A stretch of 64,000 nt of DNA from JALZUU01 sp964441245 (GCA_964441245.1 CAYTVR010000009.1:1-64000), one strand, 5' to 3'; shown: positions 50,860 to 59,096, counted from the stretch's first letter. Numbers and translations: made by a program. The notes: generated by a model not told the origin, from the letters alone.

Positions 50860-51784
50860 GGATAAGCAACCTTTTAAACGATTCACAAAAAAAAGTGTGT
50901 TGGTTGTTACGGTTGTTTCACTTTTTTATTTAGGATGGTTAAAATGGTGGATTGGATTGCGAGAGGATCATGTTCAATTATTGGTGGTTTGTTTAATCGC
51001 TTTCTTTGTTTCAGATACGACTCGGAAAATTTTATATGGGATGATGTTCCTATTGCTATATTGGTTTGTGTATGATTCGCTAAGAATTTATCCAAACTAC
51101 ATGTTCAATGATGTACATTTGATAGAGCCTTATGAATTAGAAAAAGCTTGGTTTGGAATACAAACACCAAACGGATTAATAACACCAAATGAATATTATT
51201 TAGCGAACAAAAGTACCTTTTTGGATGTCATGACAGGTTTCTTTTATTTGTCTTGGATCCCGGTGCCAATGATGTTTTCTTTTTATTTGTTTTTTAAAAA
51301 TAAAAAAGTATTACTTCAGTTTACGAGTTCGTTTTTTTTAGTAAATGTGATTGGGATTAGTGTCTATTATCTTTATCCCGCAGCTCCACCTTGGTATATC
51401 GTGGAACATGGTTTTACTGAAAATTTTAATATCATTGGAAATGCCGCTGGTCTCCTAAGTTTCGATGAGTATTTTGGAGTGGAGATTTTTAAAGGTATTT
51501 ATAATAAAAACGGGAATGTCTTTGCAGCAATTCCATCTATGCATTCTGCATTTCCAGTTTTGTTGTTTTATTTTGGATGGAAATTACGATTGAAATTCGC
51601 GATGGCGTTTTTCTTTATTTGTATCATCGGTATTTGGTTTTCTGCAGTTTATTCAACACATCATTATATCATAGATGTATTGAGTGGAGCAGGAGCAGCA
51701 GTGACTACCTTGATTTTGATCGAGTTAATCGTACACTCCAAAGCAAATATTTTATTAGAAAAATACGAATCAATTATCCGTTAG
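50813..51784 (+). CDS. PAP2-superfamily inositol phosphorylceramide synthase candidate (AUR1-like)
   Basis: A 323-residue polytopic membrane protein of the PAP2 family. The AUR1-type features are P-A-A-P-P-W-Y (near 190), P-S-M-H-S (near 242) and T-H-H-Y-I-I-D (near 281), the last two holding the catalytic histidines and Asp. AUR1 moves phosphoinositol from phosphatidylinositol to ceramide; Bacteroides uses a related protein for inositol sphingolipids. Start: an in-frame TTG at 50783 is possible, but ATG 50813 is preceded by AAAAGGAA and is preferred; GTG 50837 is a third option. It overlaps the hydroxylase gene and precedes the SPT gene by 137 bp. A simple lipid phosphatase is the alternative. 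Confidence 0.8.
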   Translation: MLNTLRRRVLNQNQLEDKQPFKRFTKKSVLVVTVVSLFYLGWLKWWIGLREDHVQLLVVCLIAFFVSDTTRKILYGMMFLLLYWFVYDSLRIYPNYMFNDVHLIEPYELEKAWFGIQTPNGLITPNEYYLANKSTFLDVMTGFFYLSWIPVPMMFSFYLFFKNKKVLLQFTSSFFLVNVIGISVYYLYPAAPPWYIVEHGFTENFNIIGNAAGLLSFDEYFGVEIFKGIYNKNGNVFAAIPSMHSAFPVLLFYFGWKLRLKFAMAFFFICIIGIWFSAVYSTHHYIIDVLSGAGAAVTTLILIELIVHSKANILLEKYESIIR

Positions 51785-51921
51785 AAGTTAAGATTGTCGA
51801 AGGATAGAATCATATTTTTAGACAATTACCAATAAGAAAATTTTTACAAGTAGTTGGACAGAAAGTTACCAAAAAACAACAACTGCTTCGCTTATAATCA
51901 TTTAATAGAAATTCAAAAAGC

Positions 51922-53127
51922 ATGAATAAGCTAGTTGAACGAATGGCGCGTTATGATGCACCACAGAAAGCAAGAGAAATGGGCGTTTACCCATATTTTC
52001 GAATGATTGAATCCGAACAAGATACGGAGGTCATCATTGATGGCAAGAAAGTATTGATGTTTGGATCTAACAGTTATTTAGGGTTGACGACGCATCCTAA
52101 ATTAAAGGAAGCTTCGAAAGCTGCTGTTGATAAATATGGATCCGGATGTGCTGGCTCTCGATTTTTAAATGGAACATTGGATTTGCATATCGAGCTGGAG
52201 CGAAAGCTAGCCGATTATGTCGGAAAAGATGAGGCATTGGTATTCAGCACTGGCTATCAAGTTAACTTAGGAGTGATTTCTTCTGTAACCAATCGAAATG
52301 ATACCATTTTCTTGGATGAATTAAATCATGCTTGTATTATCGATGGTGCTCGATTATCTTTTGCCAAAACGATGAAATATCGTCACAACGACATGGAATC
52401 ATTAGAGCGTTCTTTGCAAAGATGTACTACCTCAGGATTAAAATTAATCGTGGTAGATGGTGTTTTTAGTATGGAAGGTGATTTAGCTCGTTTAGATAAA
52501 ATAGTTGAATTAGCTCGAAAATATGACGCCAATATTTATGTGGATGATGCGCATGGTCTTGGTGTCGTTGGAAAAAATGGTCGCGGTACAGCTTCTCATT
52601 ATGGATTGACGGACGAAGTGGATTTAATTATGGGAACCTTTAGTAAATCACTAGCTTCTATCGGTGGCTTCATTGCATCGGATAAGACGACGATTAACTA
52701 TTTAAAACACCATGCCCGATCCTTGATTTTCAGTGCAAGTATTGCCCCTGCGAATGCGGCGAGTGTCATTGCTGCTTTAGATTTGATCGAAGCAGAGCCA
52801 GAACGAATTGATAGACTTTGGGAAAACACTCATTTTGCGATTAGAGAATTGAGAAATCTTGGATTCGATATTGGACATACGACAACACCGATTATCCCAA
52901 TTTACATTCGAGATAATGTCAAAACTTTTACTTTGACTAAGATGCTTTTGGAGCAAGGTGTATTTGTAAATCCAGTGGTTTCGCCAGCAGTAAAGTCGAC
53001 GGATTCATTGATTAGATTTTCATTGATGGCTACACATACCAAAGCACAAATCGAAGAGGCATTGGAGAAAATTGATAAAGTAAGTCGTATTTTAGAAGTT
53101 CCAAAATTGCAAAAAGTATCTGTTTAA
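51922..53127 (+). CDS. spt: Serine palmitoyltransferase (alpha-oxoamine synthase family)
   Basis: A 401-residue PLP enzyme of the alpha-oxoamine synthase family. PLP Lys242 lies in T-F-S-K-S-L-A-S-I-G-G, and the cofactor-binding D-D-A-H is at 208-211. G-S-G-C-A-G-S-R-F-L-N-G-T at 73-85 is also characteristic. By sequence alone it could be 8-amino-7-oxononanoate synthase or glycine C-acetyltransferase. The context decides for serine palmitoyltransferase, which condenses serine with an acyl thioester to 3-ketosphinganine: ceramide-type desaturase and hydroxylase genes lie upstream, and a GNAT and an SDR gene lie downstream. Two bases separate it from the GNAT gene. Confidence 0.88.
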   Translation: MNKLVERMARYDAPQKAREMGVYPYFRMIESEQDTEVIIDGKKVLMFGSNSYLGLTTHPKLKEASKAAVDKYGSGCAGSRFLNGTLDLHIELERKLADYVGKDEALVFSTGYQVNLGVISSVTNRNDTIFLDELNHACIIDGARLSFAKTMKYRHNDMESLERSLQRCTTSGLKLIVVDGVFSMEGDLARLDKIVELARKYDANIYVDDAHGLGVVGKNGRGTASHYGLTDEVDLIMGTFSKSLASIGGFIASDKTTINYLKHHARSLIFSASIAPANAASVIAALDLIEAEPERIDRLWENTHFAIRELRNLGFDIGHTTTPIIPIYIRDNVKTFTLTKMLLEQGVFVNPVVSPAVKSTDSLIRFSLMATHTKAQIEEALEKIDKVSRILEVPKLQKVSV

Positions 53128-53129
53128 AG

Positions 53130-54251
53130 ATGACGATTGTTGAAGTTACTAATGAGAAACTAAAGAAAACATTTATAGACTTTCCGCATGATTTATATGC
53201 TGATGATCCGGTTTATGTACCGGAAGTTTATATTGGGATGAAAGAACTAATGGATCCTAAGAAAAATCCATTTTTCAAACATTCAAAGGTACAATTGTAT
53301 TTGGCTAAGGAAGGAAAAAAAGTAGTTGGAAGAATTGCAGCCATCCGAAATAACAATTACAATGACTACATCAACGCCAACGTTGGTTTTTTTGGTTTCT
53401 TTGATGTAGTCGATAACTATGAAGTCGCAAAGGCGCTTCTTGATGCAGCGATTGAATGGATTCGAAAAGAAAAACTAGATGCTGTTTTAGGCCCAACTAA
53501 TTTTTCTACGAATGATACCGCAGGATTATTAATCAAAGGCTTTGATGATCCGCCAGCTGCAATGATGACTTATAACAAGCCATACTATCTTGACTTTTTA
53601 GAAAAATACGGATTCAAGAAAAAGATGGATTTGTTAGCTTATGTTTTGACCGAAGATAAAGTCTCGATGAAGTCAGTTAAAATTGCTGGCATGCTAGAGG
53701 AAAGACTCAAACGGAAAAACATCACGATTCGTCAAGTAAACATGAAAAAGTTTAAAGACGAGGTCAAGTTGATCAAAGAAGTCTATAATCAAGCTTGGGA
53801 AAAAAACTGGGGATTCGTCCCCGCGACAGATGAAGAATTTGCTCATCTGGCGGAAGGTTTGAAACTCGTTATCGATCCACAGTTCGCTTTGATTGCAGAA
53901 GATAATGGAAAGGCAATTGGTTTTGCATTGGCTGTTCCAGATATCAATCAAATCATGCGGACAGTGAAGAAGGGCCGTTTATTACCAACAGGAATTTTTA
54001 AACTCCTTTTTGGAAAAAGTAAAATCAAAAAAATTCGAATCATCACATTAGGAGTCATTGAAGGATATAGAAAATTGGGAATTGAGGGCGTTTTTTATGC
54101 AAAGATTATTTCCAATGGATTGAAAAAAGGAATTCATACGGCAGAAGCATCCTGGATTTTGGAGGATAACGAAATGATGAATCAAGGACTTTTGAATATG
54201 AATGCAGAAGCGTATAAGAAATACAGAATTTTAGAATTGAGCTTAGGCTAA
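53130..54251 (+). CDS. Large GNAT-family protein, candidate bacterial ceramide synthase
   Basis: A 373-residue protein with two GNAT-like halves. Typical segments are N-P-F-F-K-H-S-K-V, V-G-R-I-A-A-I, V-G-F-F-G-F-F-D, L-G-P-T-N-F-S-T-N-D, and I-G-F-A-L-A-V-P-D-I-N in the C-terminal half. In Caulobacter the N-acylation of the sphingoid base is done by a GNAT-family enzyme (bCerS), so a protein of this type directly behind SPT is the best candidate for ceramide synthase. The gene starts two bases after the SPT stop, which implies tight co-expression. The link to bCerS rests on family type and context; a generic acetyltransferase cannot be excluded. Confidence 0.75.
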   Translation: MTIVEVTNEKLKKTFIDFPHDLYADDPVYVPEVYIGMKELMDPKKNPFFKHSKVQLYLAKEGKKVVGRIAAIRNNNYNDYINANVGFFGFFDVVDNYEVAKALLDAAIEWIRKEKLDAVLGPTNFSTNDTAGLLIKGFDDPPAAMMTYNKPYYLDFLEKYGFKKKMDLLAYVLTEDKVSMKSVKIAGMLEERLKRKNITIRQVNMKKFKDEVKLIKEVYNQAWEKNWGFVPATDEEFAHLAEGLKLVIDPQFALIAEDNGKAIGFALAVPDINQIMRTVKKGRLLPTGIFKLLFGKSKIKKIRIITLGVIEGYRKLGIEGVFYAKIISNGLKKGIHTAEASWILEDNEMMNQGLLNMNAEAYKKYRILELSLG

Positions 54252-54324
54252 GCAAAGTGATTCACCAAATTTATTGGGTGTAACATTTTCTATCCAATAA
54301 ATTTGAAAGTCTGTTAAACTAACT

Positions 54325-55320
54325 ATGAAGAAAATACTCATCACTGGAGCAAGTGGCTTTGTTGGAAGTTGTATGGTAGAAACTTTTCTTTCTGAAAATT
54401 CCACATACGAAATCTACGCAGGCATTCGTTCTAGTAGTAGTCGGGCTTATTTGACAGATGCTCGCATCCAGTTTTTCGAACTGGATTTTACCAATACCAA
54501 AAAACTCACCGAACAATGCCGGCAGCAAAAGTTCGACTACATCATTCATTGCGCCGGTGTTACCAAGGCAGATAAGAAAGTAGATTTTTTTAGAGGAAAT
54601 TCTGAGTACACTCAGAACTTCATCCATTCGCTTATGGAAGCTGATGCAGTACCAGAGAAATTCGTTTTTCTGAGTAGCCTTGCAGCTTATGGTCCTGCGG
54701 ATAATAGACCTCATGGCATTGTCATGGAAGAGGATGAACCTTCGCCGATTACGACTTATGGCGAGAGTAAGCTTGATGCAGAACGCTTCATCAAGCAGTT
54801 GGATAATTTTCCTTTTTTGATTTTTAGACCCACAGCGGTTTTTGGACCAAGAGAGAAAGACATTTATACTTTTTTTACCTTATTGAATAAACATTTTGAA
54901 CCATACATTGGATTCAAAAAACAAGAATTGACTTTTATTTATGTCAAAGATTTGACGGAGTTGATTGTTAAAGCGACTTTGTCCGATAAGGTAAATAAAT
55001 CTTATTTTGTTTCTGATGGTAGTGTGTATTCGACTTATGATCTAGGAAGAATCGGTAAACGACTTTTAAATAAAAAAACAATTTCTGTCAAAGTACCAAC
55101 GACTTTAGTTCGAGGGATTGCTTATGTCAATGAATTGATTGTCAAATTAGGAGGAAAATCGCCTCCTCTCAACTTAGAAAAAGTAAAAGAATTAGAAAGT
55201 TTGAATTGGAAATGCGATATTCGCGCTCTGAAAACAGATTTTAATTTTCAACCTAAATATAACTTAGAGCAAGGTCTAGAAGAAACCATTGCTTGGTATA
55301 AAGAAAATAAGTGGTTGTAG
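54325..55320 (+). CDS. Extended SDR / NAD-dependent epimerase-like protein, candidate 3-ketoceramide reductase
   Basis: A 331-residue Rossmann-fold protein. The nucleotide loop G-A-S-G-F-V-G is at residues 8-14; the catalytic Tyr and Lys are in T-Y-G-E-S-K near 146-150, with S-S-L-A-A-Y before them. This is the extended short-chain dehydrogenase type often annotated as NAD-dependent epimerase/dehydratase. In Caulobacter an enzyme of this type (CerR) reduces 3-ketoceramide, so its place after SPT and the GNAT gene suggests the same step here. A nucleotide-sugar epimerase is the alternative. It starts 73 bp after the GNAT gene, and the repeat at 55328 follows its stop. Confidence 0.82.
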   Translation: MKKILITGASGFVGSCMVETFLSENSTYEIYAGIRSSSSRAYLTDARIQFFELDFTNTKKLTEQCRQQKFDYIIHCAGVTKADKKVDFFRGNSEYTQNFIHSLMEADAVPEKFVFLSSLAAYGPADNRPHGIVMEEDEPSPITTYGESKLDAERFIKQLDNFPFLIFRPTAVFGPREKDIYTFFTLLNKHFEPYIGFKKQELTFIYVKDLTELIVKATLSDKVNKSYFVSDGSVYSTYDLGRIGKRLLNKKTISVKVPTTLVRGIAYVNELIVKLGGKSPPLNLEKVKELESLNWKCDIRALKTDFNFQPKYNLEQGLEETIAWYKENKWL

Positions 55321-55327
55321 ATAATTT

Positions 55328-55407
55328 GTTGTTGGTGTTTTGGTTGTTGGTTTCTAGAATCATGAATGCTAAAAATTTGCAACACCAACAACTAAAACTA
55401 ACAACCA
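55328..55407. repeat. GTTGTTGG-type inverted repeat between the SDR and inositol synthase genes
   Basis: GTTGTTGGTGTT (55328-55339) is exactly inverted at 55381-55392 (AACACCAACAAC). A second GGTTGTTGG / AACTAACAACC pair lies next to it. This is the best formed member of the repeat group at 28194 and 50052 and would fold into a long hairpin in the mRNA. Confidence 0.65.
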
Positions 55408-55450
55408 CATTACTAAAACACATTTAACTCGATTAACTTAAAATTATAAA

Positions 55451-56770
55451 ATGAAAGAGAAATCAGCCATTACACCTCCTAAGGGAAAATTGGGAGTTTT
55501 GATTCCCGGTATGGGAGCGATTGCGACTACATTGATTGCCGGTGTAGCTGCTATTAATAAAGGGATTGCAGAACCGATTGGTTCCTTTACACAGATGAAT
55601 CGAATTCGTTTGGGGAAAAGAACCGATGGACGGGAACCTATTGTTAAGGATTTTATTCCTTTAGCAAAAATGAAAGACCTCGTTTTTGGAGGCTGGGATA
55701 TTTTTGATATTGATATGTATGAAGCTTCCGTTCATGCAGATGTTTTGGATAAAGCTTTATTGGATAAAATGAAGCCTGTTCTAAAAAAGATCAAGCCAAT
55801 GAAGGCGGTTTTTGACAAAAAGTACGTTAAGAAATTGAACGGGACTTACGTCAAAAAAGGAAGAACGAAAATGGCTTTAGCGAAAGCTTTAATGAAAGAC
55901 ATCGCTGATTTCAAAAAGAAGAATAAATGTACTCGTCTGGTTATGATCTGGTGTGGATCAACAGAGATCTATATTAAAGAAGGTAAAGTTCATAAGACGA
56001 TTGCTGCTTTTGAAAAAGGTTTGAAAGAAAATGATCCAGCGATTGCGCCAAGTATGATTTATGCTTATGCTGCTATCAAGATGGGTGTACCTTATGCTAA
56101 TGGAGCTCCTAATTTATCTTGCGATATTCCGGCATTAGTCAACTTAGCAAACGAAACAGGTGTACCTTTAGCAGGTAAAGATTACAAAACAGGCCAGACT
56201 TTGATGAAAACAATTTTGGCTCCAGGTTTGAAAGCTCGATCGTTAGGAATCAAAGGTTGGTTCTCTACCAACATTTTGGGTAACCGAGATGGAGAAGTAT
56301 TAGACGATCCTGCAAGTTTCAAAACGAAAGAAGTTTCTAAATTAAGTGTATTGGAAGAAATTTTGGAACCAGAGAAAAACCCAAAATTATACAAAGATTT
56401 ATATCACAAGGTAAGAATCAATTATTATCCACCTCGTGGGGATAACAAAGAAGGATGGGACAATATTGATATTCGCGGTTGGTTAGATTATGAAATGCAG
56501 ATCAAAGTGGATTTCCTTTGTCGAGATTCTATTCTTGCAGCACCTCTAGTTTTGGATTTAGCATTATTACTAGATTTGGCTAAACGATCTAACATGGGCG
56601 GAATTCAAGAATGGTTATCTTATTTCTTTAAGTCTCCACAAACGAAAAAAGGATTACCTCCAATGCATGATTTGTTTAAACAATTGATCAAGTTGGAAAA
56701 TACTTTGCGTCACTTACAAGGAGAGGATTTGATTACTCACCTAGGTTTGGATTATTACGAAGAAAAATAG
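55451..56770 (+). CDS. Inositol-3-phosphate synthase
   Basis: A 439-residue cytoplasmic NAD enzyme that cyclises glucose-6-phosphate to inositol-3-phosphate. The Rossmann loop G-V-L-I-P-G-M-G-A-I-A-T-T-L-I-A-G-V is near the N-terminus (residues 15-32). Family segments follow: G-G-W-D-I-F-D, P-Y-A-N-G-A-P-N-L-S, G-K-D-Y-K-T-G-Q-T, S-T-N-I-L-G-N-R-D-G and N-M-G-G-I-Q-E-W. The product feeds the phosphatidyltransferase encoded at the head of this cluster. It is of the bacterial type of about 430 residues, shorter than yeast Ino1 (about 530). A stem-loop follows the stop at 56821-56853. Confidence 0.93.
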   Translation: MKEKSAITPPKGKLGVLIPGMGAIATTLIAGVAAINKGIAEPIGSFTQMNRIRLGKRTDGREPIVKDFIPLAKMKDLVFGGWDIFDIDMYEASVHADVLDKALLDKMKPVLKKIKPMKAVFDKKYVKKLNGTYVKKGRTKMALAKALMKDIADFKKKNKCTRLVMIWCGSTEIYIKEGKVHKTIAAFEKGLKENDPAIAPSMIYAYAAIKMGVPYANGAPNLSCDIPALVNLANETGVPLAGKDYKTGQTLMKTILAPGLKARSLGIKGWFSTNILGNRDGEVLDDPASFKTKEVSKLSVLEEILEPEKNPKLYKDLYHKVRINYYPPRGDNKEGWDNIDIRGWLDYEMQIKVDFLCRDSILAAPLVLDLALLLDLAKRSNMGGIQEWLSYFFKSPQTKKGLPPMHDLFKQLIKLENTLRHLQGEDLITHLGLDYYEEK

Positions 56771-56820
56771 CTAAGGATTTCCTCGAAATTAAAGAGGCTC
56801 CTTTGGGAAATAAATTTTAT

Positions 56821-56853
56821 AAGGGACACTGGGTTATATACTTGGTGTCCTTT
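56821..56853 (+). terminator. Probable terminator after the inositol synthase gene
   Basis: AAGGGACAC (56821-56829) and GTGTCCTTT (56845-56853) form a nine-bp stem with one G-T pair and a 15-base loop, followed by a T-rich stretch. Confidence 0.5.
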
Positions 56854-56854
56854 G

Positions 56855-56862
56855 TATCTTTG
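56855..56862 (+). promoter_or_regulatory. -7 box upstream of the PfkB kinase gene
   Basis: TATCTTTG at 56855-56862 matches the Bacteroidota -7 consensus, directly after the stem-loop. The -33 region (GGTT near 56832) is weak. The leader would be about 145 nt. Confidence 0.4.
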
Positions 56863-57015
56863 TAAAGAAATGTGTGGTCTGTTTTTTTGAACCATATGAG
56901 GCATTTAAGTTCATTTAGGAAAGGTCACGTTAGAACTTACGTGTCCGTATGGATATGTTCCATAAATCTTATATGGTTCAAATTACGACTGCGCGAAAAA
57001 TTTAAGAATTGATTT

Positions 57016-57861
57016 TTGAAAGTACCAAATAAAAATATTCCGGATTTTTTGGCGATTGGTCATGCTTGCTACGATTTAGTAGGAGAGGATTATGTCTTGG
57101 GGGGAGCAGTTTCATTTACCAGTCAAGTGGCCTTGAAATTGGAGAAATCAGTTGCGGTATTGACAAGTGTTGAAAAGGACTTTCTATTTAATTCCGTATT
57201 TGAAAATATTTATTTAGAAAATGTAGAAGCGAATAAAGACACCATTTTTGAAAATGTATATCTAGAAAATAAACGGACTCAATATCTCCATCAAAAAGCA
57301 AATGATTTAAGGCCAGAGGATCTTCCTGAATCTTGGTTGAAGATTCCATTGGTGTTACTTTGTCCGATTGCGGATGAAGTTTCTTTTGATTTTTTGGAAA
57401 TGTTTCCTGATAGTGTGGTGGCTTGTGCGCCTCAAGGTTGGATGAGAACTTGGGGAAAAGATAAAAAAGTAAAGTCTAAAAATATAGATTGGACTCGTTT
57501 AGCGAAAGCGGAAGTCATCATCATGAGTGAGGAAGACATTGTAGGATTTGAATATGAAATTCCTCGGATTGCATCATTGGTAAAAGTTTTGATTCTAACG
57601 AGGGGCGAGTATGGAGCGAGATTGTTTTATGAAAACAAGCAAACGGATTTTCCGGCATGTGCTGCAAAAGTTGTTGATCCAACAGGAGCGGGTGATGTTT
57701 TTACAGTCACTTTTTTATTGAATTATATTAAAGAGAAAGAGGTACATCAATCAGTAGCTTACGCAAATGTAGCGGCATCTTTGAGTATTGAAAAAATGGG
57801 CATTGCGGGTTTGCCTAAGGAAGAAGAGATTCAGAAAAGATTGTTAAATTATTTTTATTGA
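57016..57861 (+). CDS. PfkB/ribokinase-family sugar or inositol kinase
   Basis: A 281-residue cytoplasmic kinase. The substrate-binding L-G-G-A-V-S-F-T-S-Q-V-A is near residues 28-38, and the ATP/anion-hole motif D-P-T-G-A-G-D near 221-227 ends with the catalytic Asp. L-T-R-G-E-Y-G-A near 193 is also typical. The only plausible start is TTG 57016: an in-frame stop (TGA, 57010) lies just upstream and no ATG follows until well inside the domain. The overall plan resembles plant myo-inositol kinase, which is also PfkB, and the gene follows inositol-3-phosphate synthase; an inositol-related substrate is an inference. Other sugars or nucleosides are possible. Confidence 0.82.
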   Translation: MKVPNKNIPDFLAIGHACYDLVGEDYVLGGAVSFTSQVALKLEKSVAVLTSVEKDFLFNSVFENIYLENVEANKDTIFENVYLENKRTQYLHQKANDLRPEDLPESWLKIPLVLLCPIADEVSFDFLEMFPDSVVACAPQGWMRTWGKDKKVKSKNIDWTRLAKAEVIIMSEEDIVGFEYEIPRIASLVKVLILTRGEYGARLFYENKQTDFPACAAKVVDPTGAGDVFTVTFLLNYIKEKEVHQSVAYANVAASLSIEKMGIAGLPKEEEIQKRLLNYFY

Positions 57862-57972
57862 TTTTTAATATTTTGACTTGAGCGTTTTGATTAAATTACA
57901 TAGAGAATATTCCGTAAAGGGATGCACCCTAATAGTAGAACACGTTCATACTTTAACACCAATTTTAAAAAT

Positions 57973-58452
57973 ATGAAAACCACGATACATAAAATGATTG
58001 CGACTGCTTTTGGTGCGGGGTATTTTCCAGTAGCGCCTGGTACTGCGGGTGCTGCGGTAGGTGTTTTGATGTTTTGGGTATTGCATCAAATTTATTATAG
58101 TTGTTATGATGACCCACAGTTTTTTACGATGCTATTTGTTGGAGTGATTTTATTGTTTCTTTACTTAGGAGTAATCGCTACAGATCATTTAGAAATAGAA
58201 TGGGGAAAAGATCCATCTCGAGTGGTTATGGATGAAGTTGTTGGTGTTTGGATTACCTTACTTTTTGTTCCGGTAACCTGGATGAATTTGTTATTGGCTT
58301 TTGGATTGTTTCGTTTATTTGATATTTGGAAACCATTATTTATTCGAAAATTGGAAGCCATTAAAGGAGGATGGGGAGTCATGTTGGATGATGTATTAGC
58401 AGGGATTTATGCGAATATTGTTTTGCAAGTGATTCTATATTTTTGGCTATGA
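57973..58452 (+). CDS. PgpA-type phosphatidylglycerophosphatase (candidate phosphatidylinositol-phosphate phosphatase)
   Basis: A 159-residue membrane phosphatase of the PgpA family. The core motif is A-T-A-F-G-A-G-Y-F-P-V-A-P-G-T-A-G-A near the start, D-P-S-R-V-V-M-D-E-V-V-G-V-W-I in the middle, then R-L-F-D-I-W-K-P and G-G-W-G-V-M-L-D-D-V-L-A-G-I-Y-A-N; these Asp residues bind metal. The classical role is removing phosphate from phosphatidylglycerophosphate. In Bacteroides a PgpA-type enzyme in the inositol-lipid cluster acts on phosphatidylinositol phosphate, and the context here fits that reading. ATG 57973 is preferred over an upstream ATG (57922) because conservation starts there. Confidence 0.88.
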   Translation: MKTTIHKMIATAFGAGYFPVAPGTAGAAVGVLMFWVLHQIYYSCYDDPQFFTMLFVGVILLFLYLGVIATDHLEIEWGKDPSRVVMDEVVGVWITLLFVPVTWMNLLLAFGLFRLFDIWKPLFIRKLEAIKGGWGVMLDDVLAGIYANIVLQVILYFWL

Positions 58453-58573
58453 TAATTTCAATGCTCATTAAGAAATATTCAATTGAAAAGTAGTGGAGAT
58501 CCCACGGTAGATAAACTGAAGTTTGAGATAATTTGTAATCCAAAATGAACAAGCAAATGCAGCGATTTCTGTT

Positions 58574-58981
58574 ATGACTGAAATAGAAACAAAGAATGGA
58601 CCACGAACTTTGGTCTCTTTTTTTAGGGCACAGCTTTCGGCTATGGTTTCTACATTAGTAGACTTCTTGACGGTGATTCTATTGACGGAAGTTTTTGGAA
58701 TTTGGTATGTGACCTCCAATGCGATTGGTGCTTTGATGGGGACAATTGTTAATTTTTTGATTGGAAGATATTGGGTCTTTGAATCAAAGGAACGACAAAT
58801 TCACCAACAAGCTTTAAGATACTTATTGGTTTCTGCGGGGAGTCTGATTTTAAATACTTATGGTGTTTACTTGATTACAGAATACTTTGGTATTAACTAT
58901 ATTTATTCAAAGGTAATTGTTTCCATCTTCATTGGCGTTTTTTATAATTTTGTTTTGCAAAAATATTTTGTTTTTAAATAG
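58574..58981 (+). CDS. GtrA-like family membrane protein
   Basis: A 135-residue protein with four hydrophobic segments in the GtrA pattern: F-x-R-A-Q-x-S-A-x-V-S-T-L-V-D-F, N-A-I-G-A-L-x-G-T-I-V-N-F-L-I-G-R-Y-W-V-F, and a C-terminal Y-N-F-V-L-Q-K-Y-F-V-F-K. GtrA-like proteins are thought to flip lipid-linked sugars or other polar lipids. Its place at the end of the inositol/sphingolipid genes suggests it may move a lipid of this pathway or a glycosyl donor for the inositol head group; that is speculation. It starts 121 bp after the PgpA gene. The next gene (polyamine synthesis) is probably a separate unit. Confidence 0.85.
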   Translation: MTEIETKNGPRTLVSFFRAQLSAMVSTLVDFLTVILLTEVFGIWYVTSNAIGALMGTIVNFLIGRYWVFESKERQIHQQALRYLLVSAGSLILNTYGVYLITEYFGINYIYSKVIVSIFIGVFYNFVLQKYFVFK

Positions 58982-59096
58982 ATTTTATGACTAGCGATTT
59001 TGAATTCCAAAATAATTTGACTTTCTATAAATTTTATATTTAAATTTAGGCTCTTTAAAAATTAGAATAGAACGATATCTTTATATTCGAAATACA

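Noticed and set aside
57922..58452. Longer start for the PgpA gene at ATG 57922
   Set aside because: The extra 17 residues are polar and not like the family. The conserved N-terminus begins at ATG 57973.
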